Source: Isoetes taiwanensis
Lineage: Eukaryota > Streptophyta > Lycopodiopsida > Isoetales > Isoetaceae
Assembly (NCBI GenBank): GCA_021234155.1
Contig: JAJEKV010000051.1
Span: 6,422,761-6,486,760 of the forward strand
Reading direction: 5' to 3'
DNA length: 64,000 nt
Below the pieces are notes generated by a model that searched no databases, had not been told where the DNA came from, and was given only the letters and a program-made list of their open reading frames with translations. Of the stretch, positions 20,784-33,500 are shown piece by piece. The translations under genes and the position numbers were made by a program. The stretch's first letter is position 1. Each line of letters begins with the position of its first letter.

Positions 20784-21840
20784 GAGAAATGAAAGTGCTT
20801 AACCAAATATAATAAGTTCTATATACATTTAATGGCTAGCTATATTCTATACAAAATGGTGTGGGCAGCTTATTATTGAACTAAGCTTGAGTTATTTCCT
20901 CTCCAAGTTATTCCCCCTCTTTGCTAACGACTTCCTATTTCAGCTGGAAAGACCTCGTCCTTGCTAATAACTTCCTATTTCAACTGGATCGTGGCCATAT
21001 AGTCTTAATAAGACTACCTCCATACAGATGGTACAAGCACAACAGGTAAACAGGAATTCATAGTACTGGAATATATAAACTATGTGTAATATGTAGTATC
21101 TACACAGCACAAGCACAGGAATCCTATAGTGAATAGCGCGGGCGCACCATTTGATACAATATAGGGCTTGCAAATGGCCTGTTTTAGGAACAAAGAGCAT
21201 GCTTGAGCTAAGCTTAATTCAGTTCCCATTACTTGCTAATGAAAATAGTCCCCCTGTATTTTTTGAGGATCTCTTATTTGGCAGCAAACCAGAAATAGAA
21301 GTCACTAGCAAGTACCTGAAGCACACAAATCCTAAGCATACTTATGCACATGAAGTAGGCATAGGGTTTTGTATACTCCCAGTATTTGCTAATGAGAATA
21401 CCAAACTGTATTCTTTGAGGATCTCTTCTTTGACATACCAGAATTAGAAGTTACTAAATAGATTTGTCAAACACAGTATCTACACAGATATGCACGGTGA
21501 ATACTAAAGTGAATAGCGCGGGCGCACCATTTGATACAATGTAGGACTTGAAAATGGCATACCAGAATTTGAAACCACTAAATAGATGTGTCAATAAGTA
21601 GTAGCTACTCAGCACAAGCACAGGAATCGTATAGTGAATAGCGCGGGCGCACCATTTGATACAATGTAGGGCTTGCAAATGGCACATCAGAATAAGAAAC
21701 CACTAAATAGATGTGTCAATACGTAGTAGCTATTCAGCACAAGCACAGGAATCCTATAGTGAATAGCGCGGGCGCACCATTTGATACAATGTAGGGCTTG
21801 CAAATAAGCACAATTTCATTAAAATGGGAAAATAGCAGGA
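20784..21840. repeat. Upstream region of the ParB-like gene with 125-bp GC-box repeats (copy 2)
   Basis: GC boxes (GCGCGGGCGCACCATTTGAT) near 21,136, 21,516, 21,641 and 21,765. As the gene reads leftward, this is its 5' flank and may act as promoter DNA. No gene otherwise. Confidence 0.75.
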
Positions 21841-21886
21841 AAACTGGACTAGATTTGCAAATCATACATTAGACATACATACCTTC

Positions 21887-22016
21887 CACACCCACACATG
21901 TATACACACACATGCATATAGACATGTCTACACACACATGTCTACACACACATGCGTATAGACATGTCTACACACGCATGTGTATATACACACATATGTG
22001 TGTCTAACATAGACAT
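21887..22016. repeat. (CA/TG)-rich microsatellite, copy 2
   Basis: Same ACACACATG and TAGACATGTCTAC units as at 5,565-5,705. Confidence 0.85.
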
Positions 22017-22090
22017 GTCCATTGCAATTCTGGAAGTGGCAAGTCCTGGCTAATCATATGAGCAAGTTCTGGAAAAAAAAAATCTTCTAC

Positions 22091-22336
22091 GAATTAGCAG
22101 GGATGGTCTATAAGGCGGTTTCATTGGAAAAAAAAAAGATTTGTATTTTGTACAAATGGAGCGATTTTTTGACATCAACGCACTATTTGTTATTGCTTTA
22201 GATGTACGGTCCAAATGACGCGGCAATTTTGGGTCAATTTCCGCGCCATTTGGACCGTACATCTAAATACATAAAAAGTGGCACGTTTATGTACGAAAAT
22301 CGCTCCATTTGCCTGATAAACCATCCCTGCTAATTC
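22091..22336. mobile_element. Foldback MITE, copy 2 (best preserved)
   Basis: Ends GAATTAGCAGGGATGGT and ACCATCCCTGCTAATTC. The centre is a long near-perfect palindrome: TTTAGATGTACGGTCCAAAT at the left pairs with ATTTGGACCGTACATCTAAA at the right, around TTTTGGGTCAA. No coding capacity. Confidence 0.75.
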
Positions 22337-22379
22337 AGTCGCAAGAAGTAAAGTGTAACCACTGTAACATCATTAGGAC

Positions 22380-22830
22380 AAAGGGTAGGGTAGAGACAAA
22401 TAGCGCGGCCGCACCATTTAATTTTAAATAGGCGGCCACGCTACTTGAAAGTAACTAACTATATTAAAAAAATAAGTAAACCATGCGACGGAAACATGAT
22501 GTACTACATTAGAAAAAAATAGTATATTAGAATTTACAAATTAAATGGCGCCGCCACTCCATTTGATCTCAAAGATACTTCATACATAATATAAACCAAC
22601 CTACTTACATATGCAGCTATTTATAGAATTTACAAATTAAGTGGCGCCGCCGCTCCATTTGATCTCAAAGATACTTCATATTTAATATGACTTGAAACCA
22701 CGAGTGACAACTTCACCATGCATAAGGAGATTTAAAATTTTTGACATCTGCACAGAAAATCAACAAAATTTAGATTTGAAAAATGAAATGGCGCCGCCGC
22801 TCCATTTGATCACAAAGATAGTTAATATTA
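22380..22830. repeat. GC-box repeats, GGCGCCGCC-CCATTTGATC family (copy 2)
   Basis: Three blocks near 22,541, 22,640 and 22,788, plus the imperfect palindrome near 22,400-22,443. Same as 6,080-6,520. Confidence 0.75.
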
Positions 22831-22886
22831 CACAAACTTACATATGCCACTCTATACATAATATTATTTATGTATATTTCGCATAG

Positions 22887-23022
22887 GAACATCATCCACA
22901 GTGGTTATGAACCTCACTTCAAAGCTTACACAAAAAATGGACAACCTGTCCGAGTAACCATGGATCCTAGGACTGAGCCAAAGGAGGCTATAACATTAGA
23001 CAAACAAGAACATGAAGCTTAA
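22887..23022 (+). CDS. Possible last exon of an unrecognised gene (copy 2)
   Basis: Same as 6,576-6,711: acceptor TTTCGCATAG, then an open frame through HSGYEPHFKAYTKNGQPVRV to TAA at 23,020-23,022. Frame intact here too. Confidence 0.35.
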
Positions 23023-23060
23023 GTCCTAAATGCTGCTGTAGAAGAGTGTCTAGAGGTTTG

Positions 23061-23625
23061 TCAGGTCCCAACGTTCCTTCTTGTGTTCCTCCTTACAAGA
23101 AGGGCCATGCATCGGAACTCAGTTGGATCTAGATCCCCACATGCTAAGCACACCCTGAAGCGGTCCGTAAACGTCAACTCATGCTCATAGTTTGGGTGAT
23201 TGCAGATTTGGCTGAATTTATTCAGCTCCCTTGCACATTTTTTTGACCTTTTTTGCATCCATGTCCTGCACCCTCTTATCCTCAGCTAGCACACCCGTTC
23301 CTTTCATTACATTTAGATGATACTCGTGGTCCCACATCTCCTGTGCATGGTGCGGTTTATTGCAGTTGAAGCAATGCACCCTCCCGCATTCTCTGCACTC
23401 CGGAATGCCCTTGCCCAAATAGATACATTTCTCGAAGCAAACACACCATAGATACTGGCGCCCATCTAATGCCATGTTAAAGGGGACGTAAAAGCCTCCC
23501 TCTGGCTCATCTGCCTTCCTTTTTCTTCCCCTGCCATCTCCATCTCCCTGTCCCTGTAAAAGATCCATCTCTACCTCCTCCACGATCCCTTTGCCCTTCA
23601 AATCCGCACCCCCACAAGCTGCCAT
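23061..23625 (-). CDS. Cys/His-rich small protein gene, copy 2
   Basis: Starts at 23,625, MAACGGADLKGKGIVEEVEM, then a GRGRKRKADEPEGG patch (possible nuclear signal). A zinc-ligand-rich segment follows: WCVCFEKCIYLGKGIPECRE and CGRVHCFNCNKPHHAQEMWD, i.e. many closely spaced Cys and His as in treble-clef or RING-like fingers. The frame ends KKMCKGAE at 23,218. One frame over, from 23,258, a second Cys/His block reads KFSQICNHPNYEHELTF and FRVCLACGDLDPTEFRC and stops at 23,061. The two overlap at an A7 run, so the protein may be a single one with a frameshift (real, programmed or ancestral). Not matched to a named family. Spacer and TATA box lie upstream at about 23,740. Confidence 0.55.
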
Positions 23626-25344
23626 CTCTGTATCGCGGCTAAAAAACTGGAATACTCACAGCGAGATGGTCACTGTCGGAAGCGCCACATAAACACAAGC
23701 AAAGGAAAGTAAGGCGCCCTAAAAGAAATCCACAAACCTCTTTATAGACGATCCTGCATGCAATTCAGATCTTGGAATAATTTAAAAGAATTCAGATCCT
23801 CGGTTGGTTACAAACAAATTTAGCGTATATAAGGCATTGCCACGCGAGCATTTCCGAAATTGCGTGTCATGCCCACGTGAGATTCGGTTGTCTGCCGCCT
23901 CACCTGCGCGGGTATGCCACAGCGGCGGGTAGTTTACCGGCTAGATAGATTGACTAGGCTAGGGGTAGATATTTTTTTTTTTTTTTTTTCAAAATGGCAC
24001 AAAAACCAAGAAATGGATTTAAAGGCTAAAGAAGAGGGCTATTTTAGAAATTCAAAAGCCTAGGTAGCATATTGTTTTATGCCCCATGCACCTAGAGCCT
24101 ATAGGGATGAAGATCTGGCCTAGGTCAAAGTTTTTGACTCAAGATTTGATGATATAGCTAGGGTACATGTGGACATAGGTTTTTTGAATAAGTCAACTAG
24201 TGTAAGGGTCTTGAAGCACATTTCCCAAGGTTGTTGGAGCAACATGTTGACCAACTTTTGACTGGGTCAACAAACATTTTGCCTTGACTTGATGAAGTGA
24301 ACTTGACTTTGATGAGGTGGATTTGACTTGGTGATGTGGACTTTGACTTGATGATGTGGACTTTGATGAGTGGTCAAAAGGAGATGATGATGTAACCAAG
24401 GTAGCTCATGAGCCTAGTCATCATGACATGTCACCTTTTTTGGTGAGTTGGCATAATTTTGCCTAGCTCTTTTTTTCTCTTTTTTTTTTTTTTTTCTTTT
24501 TTTTTGAGCTATCATTTGAGCATCCTCGCTCTTGCTACCATGGCTATGAAGTGTGTGAGATGATGAATGAAGATGAGATTTGACATGACTATGGTGGATT
24601 GACAAAACATTTCAAAAGGCAACTTCCTTGGGATGTGTGCTTAAGGTAAGAAATGGACTACAAAGATCAAAGCTAAGGATGTGTATGGAGATTTGTTGAA
24701 GAATGCAAGGAGAAAAGTGAATGGCAATGGAATGGAAAGGCTAATCAAGAGATGTTTGATCCAAGAAACATATGAAACCAAGTGAATCGCTCAAAATACC
24801 ATTAGAAGCTCTTCCAAACTTTGTGGGGGTCTTCATCATGCTTGCTTGAACATCCTCTAAAGTCCATTCATTCTTGATTTCTATCTCAATGTCCTCATTT
24901 GGTCTTCTGCAAATGATGTCTGCTAATCTTCCCTGGTTCTAGTAACAAAGGTGCAATGGTTAGAACTCTTCTATGTTGCCTGCCATATGCTGGCAACACT
25001 TGAGTTCTTGGATCAGAGTGACAAAGTAGGCAGAGTCCCCCTCATATTCGAATAGGTCACCCTTGTTGGATGAACCTGATGCCTTTTTCCCTCTGGGCAT
25101 ACGAAAATTATTGGAGCCGCTCAATGGAAATAGCTCAATTGGAGGGCTAAATATATGAAGTTGGAGGGCATTATTCGGCTATCAAATGTGGGGAATGAAC
25201 TAGATACATTTGCATCTTCCAAATAATTATATAAAACCCATATAATCAGGATGGATGAATTAATCTTCAATGTTTGACAGCCAAAAAATCTGTTAGATCC
25301 ATCTACATGTGCTGATATGTTGGTCTTCTGTAGGTGTATACTAG
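23626..25344. other. Spacer between Cys/His-rich gene and gene X (copy 2-3 junction)
   Basis: Colinear with 7,317-9,033. Holds an altered ATACGAAT promoter set (about 23,760-23,800), the TTGAC cluster (24,125-24,380), T-rich tracts, and the two coding-like minus-strand pieces (about 24,747-25,105, MPRGKK... and RRPNEDIEIE...). Confidence 0.5.
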
Positions 25345-26332
25345 ATGAGGCGGAAAAATGAGGAGAGGGATGTGGAGGTGTTTGGATTCGGCGAGCCCTG
25401 GAACTTTGAGGCCGACACCACAGTGGAAGAAGTGCTATGTTTTAGCTACGAAGGTGCCGTGTGATGACATAATCATTATGGATCAAACTTTGTCCACTCC
25501 AGTGATTTTGAAGAAAGCATCAGTCCTGCAAGTATGTTGCCAAAAGGATTCGCAAGCCAGACACTTATCCTCATCGTTCATTTGCGGTTGGGAGCATTGT
25601 AGATCCCAAGCATCACTTTTACGTGTCCCTTGACGTGGACAAGCTCGTCTCTCAGCTTGCAGCTGCCAAATACTGTGTGCTTTGTGTTGTAAGACAAATT
25701 GGAAATAGCACAATGGCGATTGCTGCTAAGAAAAGGTTGAATCTTTGGAAATAGCACAATGGCGATTGCTGCTAAGAAAAGGCTGAATCTTGAATAGACT
25801 CTGTGACGTTCCTAACCGACATGCCCTTAACCAACTGGGCAAAACCGTCTAGACGTTTATGAGTAGTCGCTTCTACCCATTTATGCCGGTGTCTCGGGAA
25901 CGCCCTGGGCCCGTCACAGTCTCTCCTACTAAGACTATGCTCGTCCTCGAGCATCCAAGACTATGATTTAACCATGTATACCAGTGCCACTGTGATTACC
26001 AAGATATCAAGACTATGCTATTACCCATGAATATATAGGCACCCATGGAGACTCGAACTCGAGACCTGCTCTGATACCAATTGTAACGTTCCTAACCGAC
26101 ATGCCCTTAACCAACTGGACAAAACCGTCTAGACGTTTATGAGTAGTCGATTCTACCCATTTATGCCGGTGTCACCGGGGAATGCCCCATGTGCACATTT
26201 CAAGGTTCGAATACCGAAAGCGGTCTACCATGGGCTCAAGCTATGCACTCGCTGTGGTGGTTTATTTTGACGGTTTGAAGGTAAGGGAGAGCTGGAGTAC
26301 AAGCCAGTTTTGGGGTTACATGTGGGACGTTA
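25345..26332 (+). pseudogene. Gene X copy 3 (TRIM-interrupted)
   Basis: ATG at 25,345. Same plan as copy 1. Indels in the header (CTATGTTTTAGCTACG region) and around the Walker A region break the frame, as do the 46-bp duplication and the TRIM. Ends at the TGGGACGTTA junction. Confidence 0.65.
25802..26247 (-). mobile_element. TRIM, copy 3
   Basis: Left LTR from 25,802 (GACTC target duplication just before it at 25,797-25,801); the right LTR ends near 26,247 with a blurred end. Some LTR sequence around 25,903 is missing compared with copy 1. Confidence 0.8.
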
Positions 26333-28245
26333 GGGGAGGATGGCCATTGGCTGCGCAGGTCCCACATATGACGTGGAAATTACCCCTCCGGGACGTGGAA
26401 AAATGTTAAACGCGGGCGTGGAAAATGCCGCCGCTGAAGTGGAAAATGCTAAACATAAATTCTTTAGATCGAAGTTCCGCAGTGCGCTTACCAGACCACA
26501 TCGGGCCGCCGCTTGCTCGTTTCACCGCTATTTGGATGATCCGAGTGTTGTTGGGATGATGGAGGTCCGCATTCTTTGACAAATAATACGGCTATTAAAA
26601 ATGGTGATCTTCTGTAACCATTTTCATGAATTAACTCTTGTCCAGATTTAGTTTCTCTCAAGATAAAATCTCGTTTACTCAGTTTGGAGTCTACATTTCG
26701 TTTTAGAGTCTATAAACACGAATGTACGATGGTAATACAAGATATAATGCCCTTTTATACATCAAGCAACTATGCATCACCAACCATGCATTCAATACAT
26801 ATACAGAATCAGTCAGATATGCATCAAAGTAAAACATAGGTTTAACACATGTGGAGCAATATTGCTTGCAACACTTAATCATCATGGAAAATATTGGTAG
26901 AAATAAATAAGGTTGGCTAAATTGTTTACACATGGACTTCTAAATTGTTTACACATGGAATTCTTAGCAATTGGTTTCGAACAAGTAGGAACAAATGAGA
27001 GAAGTGTAGACAACGAGGAATATACATTTCATTTTAGAGTCTATAAACACGAATGTACGATGGTAATACAAGATATAATGCCCTTTTATACATCAAGCAA
27101 CTATGCATCACCAACCATGCATTCAATACATATACAGAATCAGTCAGATATGCATCAAAGTATTTTTTTTTGTCGTCCTTCAAAAAAAAAAAAAAAAAAA
27201 AAAAAAAAGATATGCATCAAAGTAAAACATAAGTTTAACACATGTGGAGCAATATCGCTTGCAACACTTAATCATCATGGAAAATATTGGTAAAAATAAT
27301 AAGGTTGGCTAAACTGTTTACACATGGAATTCTAAATTGTTTACACATGGAATTCTTAGCAATTGGTTTCGAACAAGTAAGAACAAATGAGAATAGAATA
27401 GAATAGAATATGATTTTATCGTCCACGGAGACCAACTGGCCTATGGGACCCAAGTACAAAGAGAGAGCAGCAGAGAAGTGTAGACAATGAGGAATAAGGG
27501 TAAACAATAAGGAAAGAAATGGATTTGAATATATGCCTCTAGCTTGCAAGACCAAGGCTTTAATCAAGGACCCAAGGTGTAATTTTAAAAAACAGAGCAT
27601 CTATCAAGTCATTGGTCAAAGAAAAAGGGTTCTGTTTACGGCCAAACAGGGCCAGAATAATAGGGTTTGCGGCCAAACCAGCGACCAAGAACATGGTCGA
27701 ATCTGTGTGGACAGGTGTAAACAGAGTCGGAAATGATTAAGGTAGCAAGCTTTGCAATTTAGGTTAAGGCAACAAGCCTTGACGCAAGGATAGATTTGGT
27801 TTGAATCCGGCTTCAACAGATTCTTATGGCTAGATCCAACAACAAGAGTCATATCTTTGGGTCAAGGCCTAGTTACATGGCCCGATTCTGAGCAAAGGCT
27901 CTACTTTTGGAGTAAAGCTCCCGTCTCTAGGACAAGCTGCAGGTTTTTCAAGAACTGGACTGAGAATTAACATTCAAATTTAATAAGGTAACACAGCTCG
28001 AAGGCAACAGTGCTAAATTCTGCAAGGAAGAGACTAGACCAGGATGATGCTGGTGATGTCTTCTCTATCAGTTATTGATTTCTTACTTCTTTTGTACAAA
28101 AGAATTACAGGACTGCTAAAGTCATCCTATCCTTAGAATCTCATTCATTTACTCCAGAGTTGTCACCTACAGTATAGGAAAGAGTTAGCTGACTGAAGCA
28201 GCCGCATTCTCTGCATTCTCTGTGTCTTCTGCAGGTGTGTACTAG
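26333..28245. repeat. Upstream region of gene Y, copy 3
   Basis: Colinear with 1,034-2,938, including the 331-bp tandem duplication (about 26,691-27,390) and the mini-insertion (27,164-27,208, about 26 A). No gene otherwise. Confidence 0.75.
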
Positions 28246-30535
28246 ATGAAGCGGAAAAATGAGAATGTTGTGGAGGTGTTTGGATTCGGCGAGTCCTGGA
28301 ACTTTGAGGCCGACACCTCAGTGGAAGAAGTGATCTCTTTTTTAGCTATGAAATTTACGGTGCCTTGTGATGACATGGTCATTATGGATCAAACTTTGTC
28401 CCTCCACTGATTTTGAAGAAATCATCAGTCCTAAGTTCAGGGTGCAGGTATGTTGCCAAAAGGATTCACAAGCCAGACACTTATCCTCATCGTTCATTTG
28501 CGGTTGGGAGCACTGTACATCCCGAGCATCACTTTTATGTGCCCCCTGACGTGGACGAGCTCGTCTCTCAGCTTGCAGCTGCCAAATACTGTGTGCTTTG
28601 TGGTGCAAGACAAAGTGGAAAGAGCACAATGGCGATTGCTGCCAAGAAAAGGCTGACTTGTGAAACAGATGCAGTGGTGGTTTATTTGGACAGTTTGAAG
28701 GTAAGGGAGAGCTGGAGTACAAGCCAGTTTTGGGGTTACATGTGGGATGTTATGCATGGAAAGTGCAACTACTTTTTCCCATCCAGACCTCCAGGAGAGG
28801 AATGCACACAGATTGAGCTTTAAATCTCTGTTTTTAAAAAATACTAGCTTATTTTTTAAAAACAGAGATTTAAAGCTCCAATCTGTGCATTCCTCTCCTG
28901 GAGGTCTGGAATTTTAATTGTGGACGAGGCTGATTCTTTGTTGAACGCCTCAAATGTTTGCCTTGATGAATTTTTTAGCACAATAAAAGAGTTGAAGAGT
29001 GGGATTGATGAATACAATCTGGCAGGGTTTTTGTTGGTTGGTGTTGAAACTGTGAAGGATCTCTTGCAAGATCAGTACCACATGCGGCGTAAGAATGCAG
29101 AGAAGATGAATCGTGTTAGACTCTCACCATTTTCCCATAGTTTTTATGTGGAGCCAACAAGGTTTTCCATACATGATATCCAACAGTTGCTAACACAAGC
29201 AAATTCTGAACAACCAGGGATGCCAATCGAAGTTGTACCAATTTCTACTTCTGTTTTTCAGATGACAGGTGGTCACAAGGGCTTAGTGGGGTCATGTTTA
29301 GAATACATGATGAATCAAAGTTTGTGGAGCTACAATCAATGGCTCCAGGCAGTAGAGTCCGAACTTAGTACATACATTTTTGGCCAACAAACCTATAAAA
29401 GGATCCTGACGGCATTCAAGAAGAATGCGCCAATGAGAAGTTTGAACTTCTCCTTTCATTCCTTAGAGTAGGCAGTCGTAAAATGTGATGATGAGATGAT
29501 GGTGGAACTCAGGGACCTTATTGCAGAAGGTATTCTGTTTGCAGAAAATGTGAAGGTGTTTGATGAGTACGAGGTCGAATCTCTTCACCATTGCTTAGGT
29601 CTGCCATACTTGACACTGCCACGTTACTAGTGAGACAGTTGCCTCACCTCCAGATCCCTTTGAGGTAGATCCTGAGTGGGTTCTTTTTAGAAACCATTAG
29701 AAGTTTGGATGGGGATACAATGTGCAGACCAGAATCTCTCAATGCATCAGGTGGGATATCTGAATATTCTTATCAATTTAATCGATTCACTAGAATCAAG
29801 GCCGTTCTCAAGCAAGCGTATCCGGCCATTGGAGCTAAGGTCCTTCCTGAAGGCAAGCAAGCTGTGGAGTACTTGGAGAAACGCAATACACAGGTAGCTT
29901 GTAACTATTTAATTTGTCAATCAATTCAGCTTCTGTTGCTGTAAAATTTAGGGGGTACGCAAAATTGTGTGAAAAATGCAACACTTGTTGTCTATCTAGA
30001 CATCAAGGGAAATCATTAACTTTAGTTTATTAGTTCTAGCAGATATGCAAGAACATTCAAATGAAGGTTGTAACTGTACCTAACTCCCTCCGAAAAGCAC
30101 ATCCATCTTTTAAGTGATGCTACTATATGCCATGTCTGAACAAGAAAGCTTTTAGGCTTCTGAAAGTCTTTGTTACTAATTGTTTTTTTGTAGGAGAGGC
30201 TCGACATCTTAGTGCGGGATGATGGTAATTTCGCCAAGTTCGGCTTCGCGTTAGTTGCGGATGACGATGTGCAGGGTCACATGTCAAGAGCTCTGCGGTA
30301 TCACAGGGAGCATTCTGCCCAAGTATATGTGGTGAATTTTACCCTTCAGGATGAGCCACAGATGGTCGTTCCTGATCATGAGTCTATTATTTTTGTCTCG
30401 GTTCAATTCAACCCGAGTGGAGATCAAACAACAGCAAATGTCACTGTTGTCGACACCCAGGGACTTGTAGGAGCACGAGTTAAAAAATTGGAGTTGAAGC
30501 ATTGGGATGGTAAGATTAGGTTTGACCATTTCTGA
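28246..30535 (+). pseudogene. Gene Y copy 3: CR-like gene with several frame breaks
   Basis: ATG at 28,246; last exon 30,194-30,535 intact (ends DGKIRFDHF). Differences from copy 2 are few, but several are indels: a lost C near 28,401, an altered left palindrome arm near 28,808, loss of two G/C bases near 29,428, and further indels near 29,481, 29,575 and 29,690. Each breaks the frame. Intron 29,894-30,193 is conserved. Either a young pseudogene or a copy with residual sequence errors. Confidence 0.65.
28782..28910. repeat. Palindrome in gene Y (copy 3, slightly imperfect)
   Basis: Arms 28,782-28,843 and 28,850-28,910 around CTAGCT. The left arm has an extra CA and lacks one G relative to the right arm. 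Confidence 0.9.
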
Positions 30536-33500
30536 AGTTGTTTGTGTGGATTTTTGTTGAAGTAGATTTTTGCTGAAGACTTCTGGAAATTACATTTTAT
30601 GTTTTAAGGATTGTGGTGTTGACTGACATGAGTATTATAGACCTGGTTTTAGTCCTTTATTTTTTCATATATTACTATGGGGTCATATGCGAAACTGTTC
30701 TAACCAGTCAGTTTCTTCTCAACAACATATGAAGTGTGTGTCTGCTTTATACCTCTTAGACCAAAACAATTCTCATACGGCTGTCCCAAACTCAGAGCAG
30801 GAATTGGAATTGAAGACATCCCAAACTCAGGGCAGGTGTTGGAGTTCTACATTGAATGAATTTGGCAGAGGTTTTTGTGGCAGATGCAATTTGAAGAAGA
30901 CTTTTTTACCTGGTGCTTGCTTGTCGTTGTAGGTTTTGCTTTGGATTTGAGTTTTCAGAGATGTTGTCGAAATTACCACAGAGAATTAGGTCTTCAGTTA
31001 TCCCCAAAACTGGAAAAACCCAGATCCTAGAGGCTGCCGGCAGAAATTAATAAATGAAGGAATCGTAGCTGAGATTTCCAGCCTTTTAAATCTAAAGGGT
31101 CTTCACCAATTGAACATTGTTATTCGAGAGATAAAAATGAAGGCGTAACATCTGGGAAGCAAGCAGCAGCTCTAGTATAACGAGTTGCATCTTTGGTGAC
31201 ATGGCAGCATTCTGCCATCATGTTGGCAATCTGCAGATGTGGCAATCCCTATGTGTTGAAAGATCATCTAGATTGTGTTTCTTTGAAAGTCAAGAGTGAC
31301 GTCCTTTGTGTCCATTAATTCTTCATAAAAATAAAACAAGTAAATTTGCTACAAAGCCCATTTATATTAATGACCGCTACGTTATCTAGGGGGGTGTTGA
31401 ACAACAAAAGCAAGTCGCTGTTGGTGGCTGTTCATTTTCACCAACTTTTATGACCTTATGAGGTGGTAAGTGCGACAATTGGGCCTTTCCTTTTCTACAC
31501 CACCATGAGACTGTTCTCAACATATCAAGTAGAAAAAAGAAGGGGAATCAACAAACATTCAATGTTGTTCAGATGTAATCAGGTGGGGATAACAACATTT
31601 CCACAAATCTGAACAAGCCAAGTCCATTGCAAACATTGACATATACTTCATCTCGTTGCTACTCTGATTATGGTATACCTTCATCTCGTTGCCACTCTGA
31701 TTTATGGTATTATGGTATACCTTCTTTTATACCATCTTCACATTCCCTCCCCCATATATATATAACATGTAACTATTTAACACGGCTATATCTTCTTCAA
31801 TAACATTATGCATGGCGTGCAGGAGCATGCATGTGATGCGGCCTACCTAAGCCCTTCAGACAATAACTGATTATACCTTGGATTGGAAGCAATGAACTAT
31901 GACATCTTTAAGTACTCCGCAAAAGATAATGCAGCCAAGCAGTTTCCAATCCAACCAACCCAATCAAGGCTTAAAGTTCTCTTGATTACAGTAGCCTTTA
32001 GAGGATAAATAAGTTCAAGAATATCATATATTTGGATAAAAAAAATCACAGTGTAAAGCTTTTAAGGATTTTTAAGATTTTTAAGGATTTTAAAGATTTT
32101 TAAGGATTTGAAATTCGAAAAACACGTTGGTGATGTAGATTGCCCCGTTTTGATCTCCCCTTCCAGAGAGATCATGCCAGCTAAACGTTGCTACTTCAAG
32201 CTCCCACAAACTTATCATACAACAGCAAAGCTACATTCATTCCATTGCACGACAATGTAATTGGACAATTAATTTTGTCCTCACGTCCTAATTAGCCCCC
32301 CTCGGCTTCTTCATCCCCCTTGGTTCAATGTTGCCATCCACATTCTTTTCCCTCTTGTTAACAGCTGCTTGCTCATTCCCGTAACAAGAACCACAATATG
32401 ACAAAACAACACTAGAAGGGGCACTTGAAACTGAGCAATAACAGGCGCCACCAATATGAAAGCACAAAACAAAACGCAGATTTCTCTACATTTATCCAAA
32501 AATGTAGCAACACCATTACCAAAAATGAAAAAGGGCAAAATAGACTCCTGGCGTACATAAAAGGAAACATCGCCGCTATATCTGCTGCCATCACGCCCCA
32601 AAATCCCCTTGCGTGCGCGGATAAGGCTTGCCAAAATCAGCGCATGCGCAAATAACAACTTGAAAAAGAAGCATTTTAAAATGAGATGCTAAAGTGAGAT
32701 TACAAAATAGTCTTTATAGACCAAGGTGAATGCAATAAGAAAAAGAGGGAGAAATTATCATGGACCTGATACTCTCTCAATCTCGTGCCTCCATCATGTG
32801 GGGTTTGCATCTCAGTGATCATCCTCGTGCTTGCCCATGCAGGGGTTCACGTTTTTATTTATAGGCCAATATATGTCTTGTCTAACATTATATGTGCTAG
32901 TGGTTTGCTTACGCTAGTTTCCACTTTTAAGACATGCCAATATATGTCTTGTCTAACATTATATGTGCTAGTGGTTTGCTTACGCTAGTTTCCACTTTTA
33001 AGGCATGATTTCTTAAAGTTTGTCATTGAGTGGGCATCTTAAGTATTTCTTTCTGAATGGTGTGGGTTTGTTCATTTAAAGGACATAAAGCCATGTACAG
33101 TGGTGGGGGCAGGACCCATCTGGGTGTGTTGTATATTGTCCCATAAGCTACGGCTTCCCATGGACGTTAATAATAATTCATTCATTCATTCAAAAAGAGG
33201 TAGATGAGCGCCTACTATATGAAATGAAGTGTTTCACTACTGGTAGGATCTATAATGAAGTAGACACAGAACTTCCACTACATGACATTCAAATCATGAT
33301 GATTTGAATCTCTTGAGTCATCTCTTGATTCTTGATCTTGCTTTTCGTTCTTCCTTGTCCTTGCATTGGAGGAGTGCTTCCTTCTTGCATGTGTCCTTGT
33401 GATCCCTTGTTCTTCGTTTCCACTTTTGGCCTGCTCTTTGTTCATTTCTATGTCCTTTGTTTTACCTTTTCTCCATCTCTCTGCGTTTATCTTCATCCAT

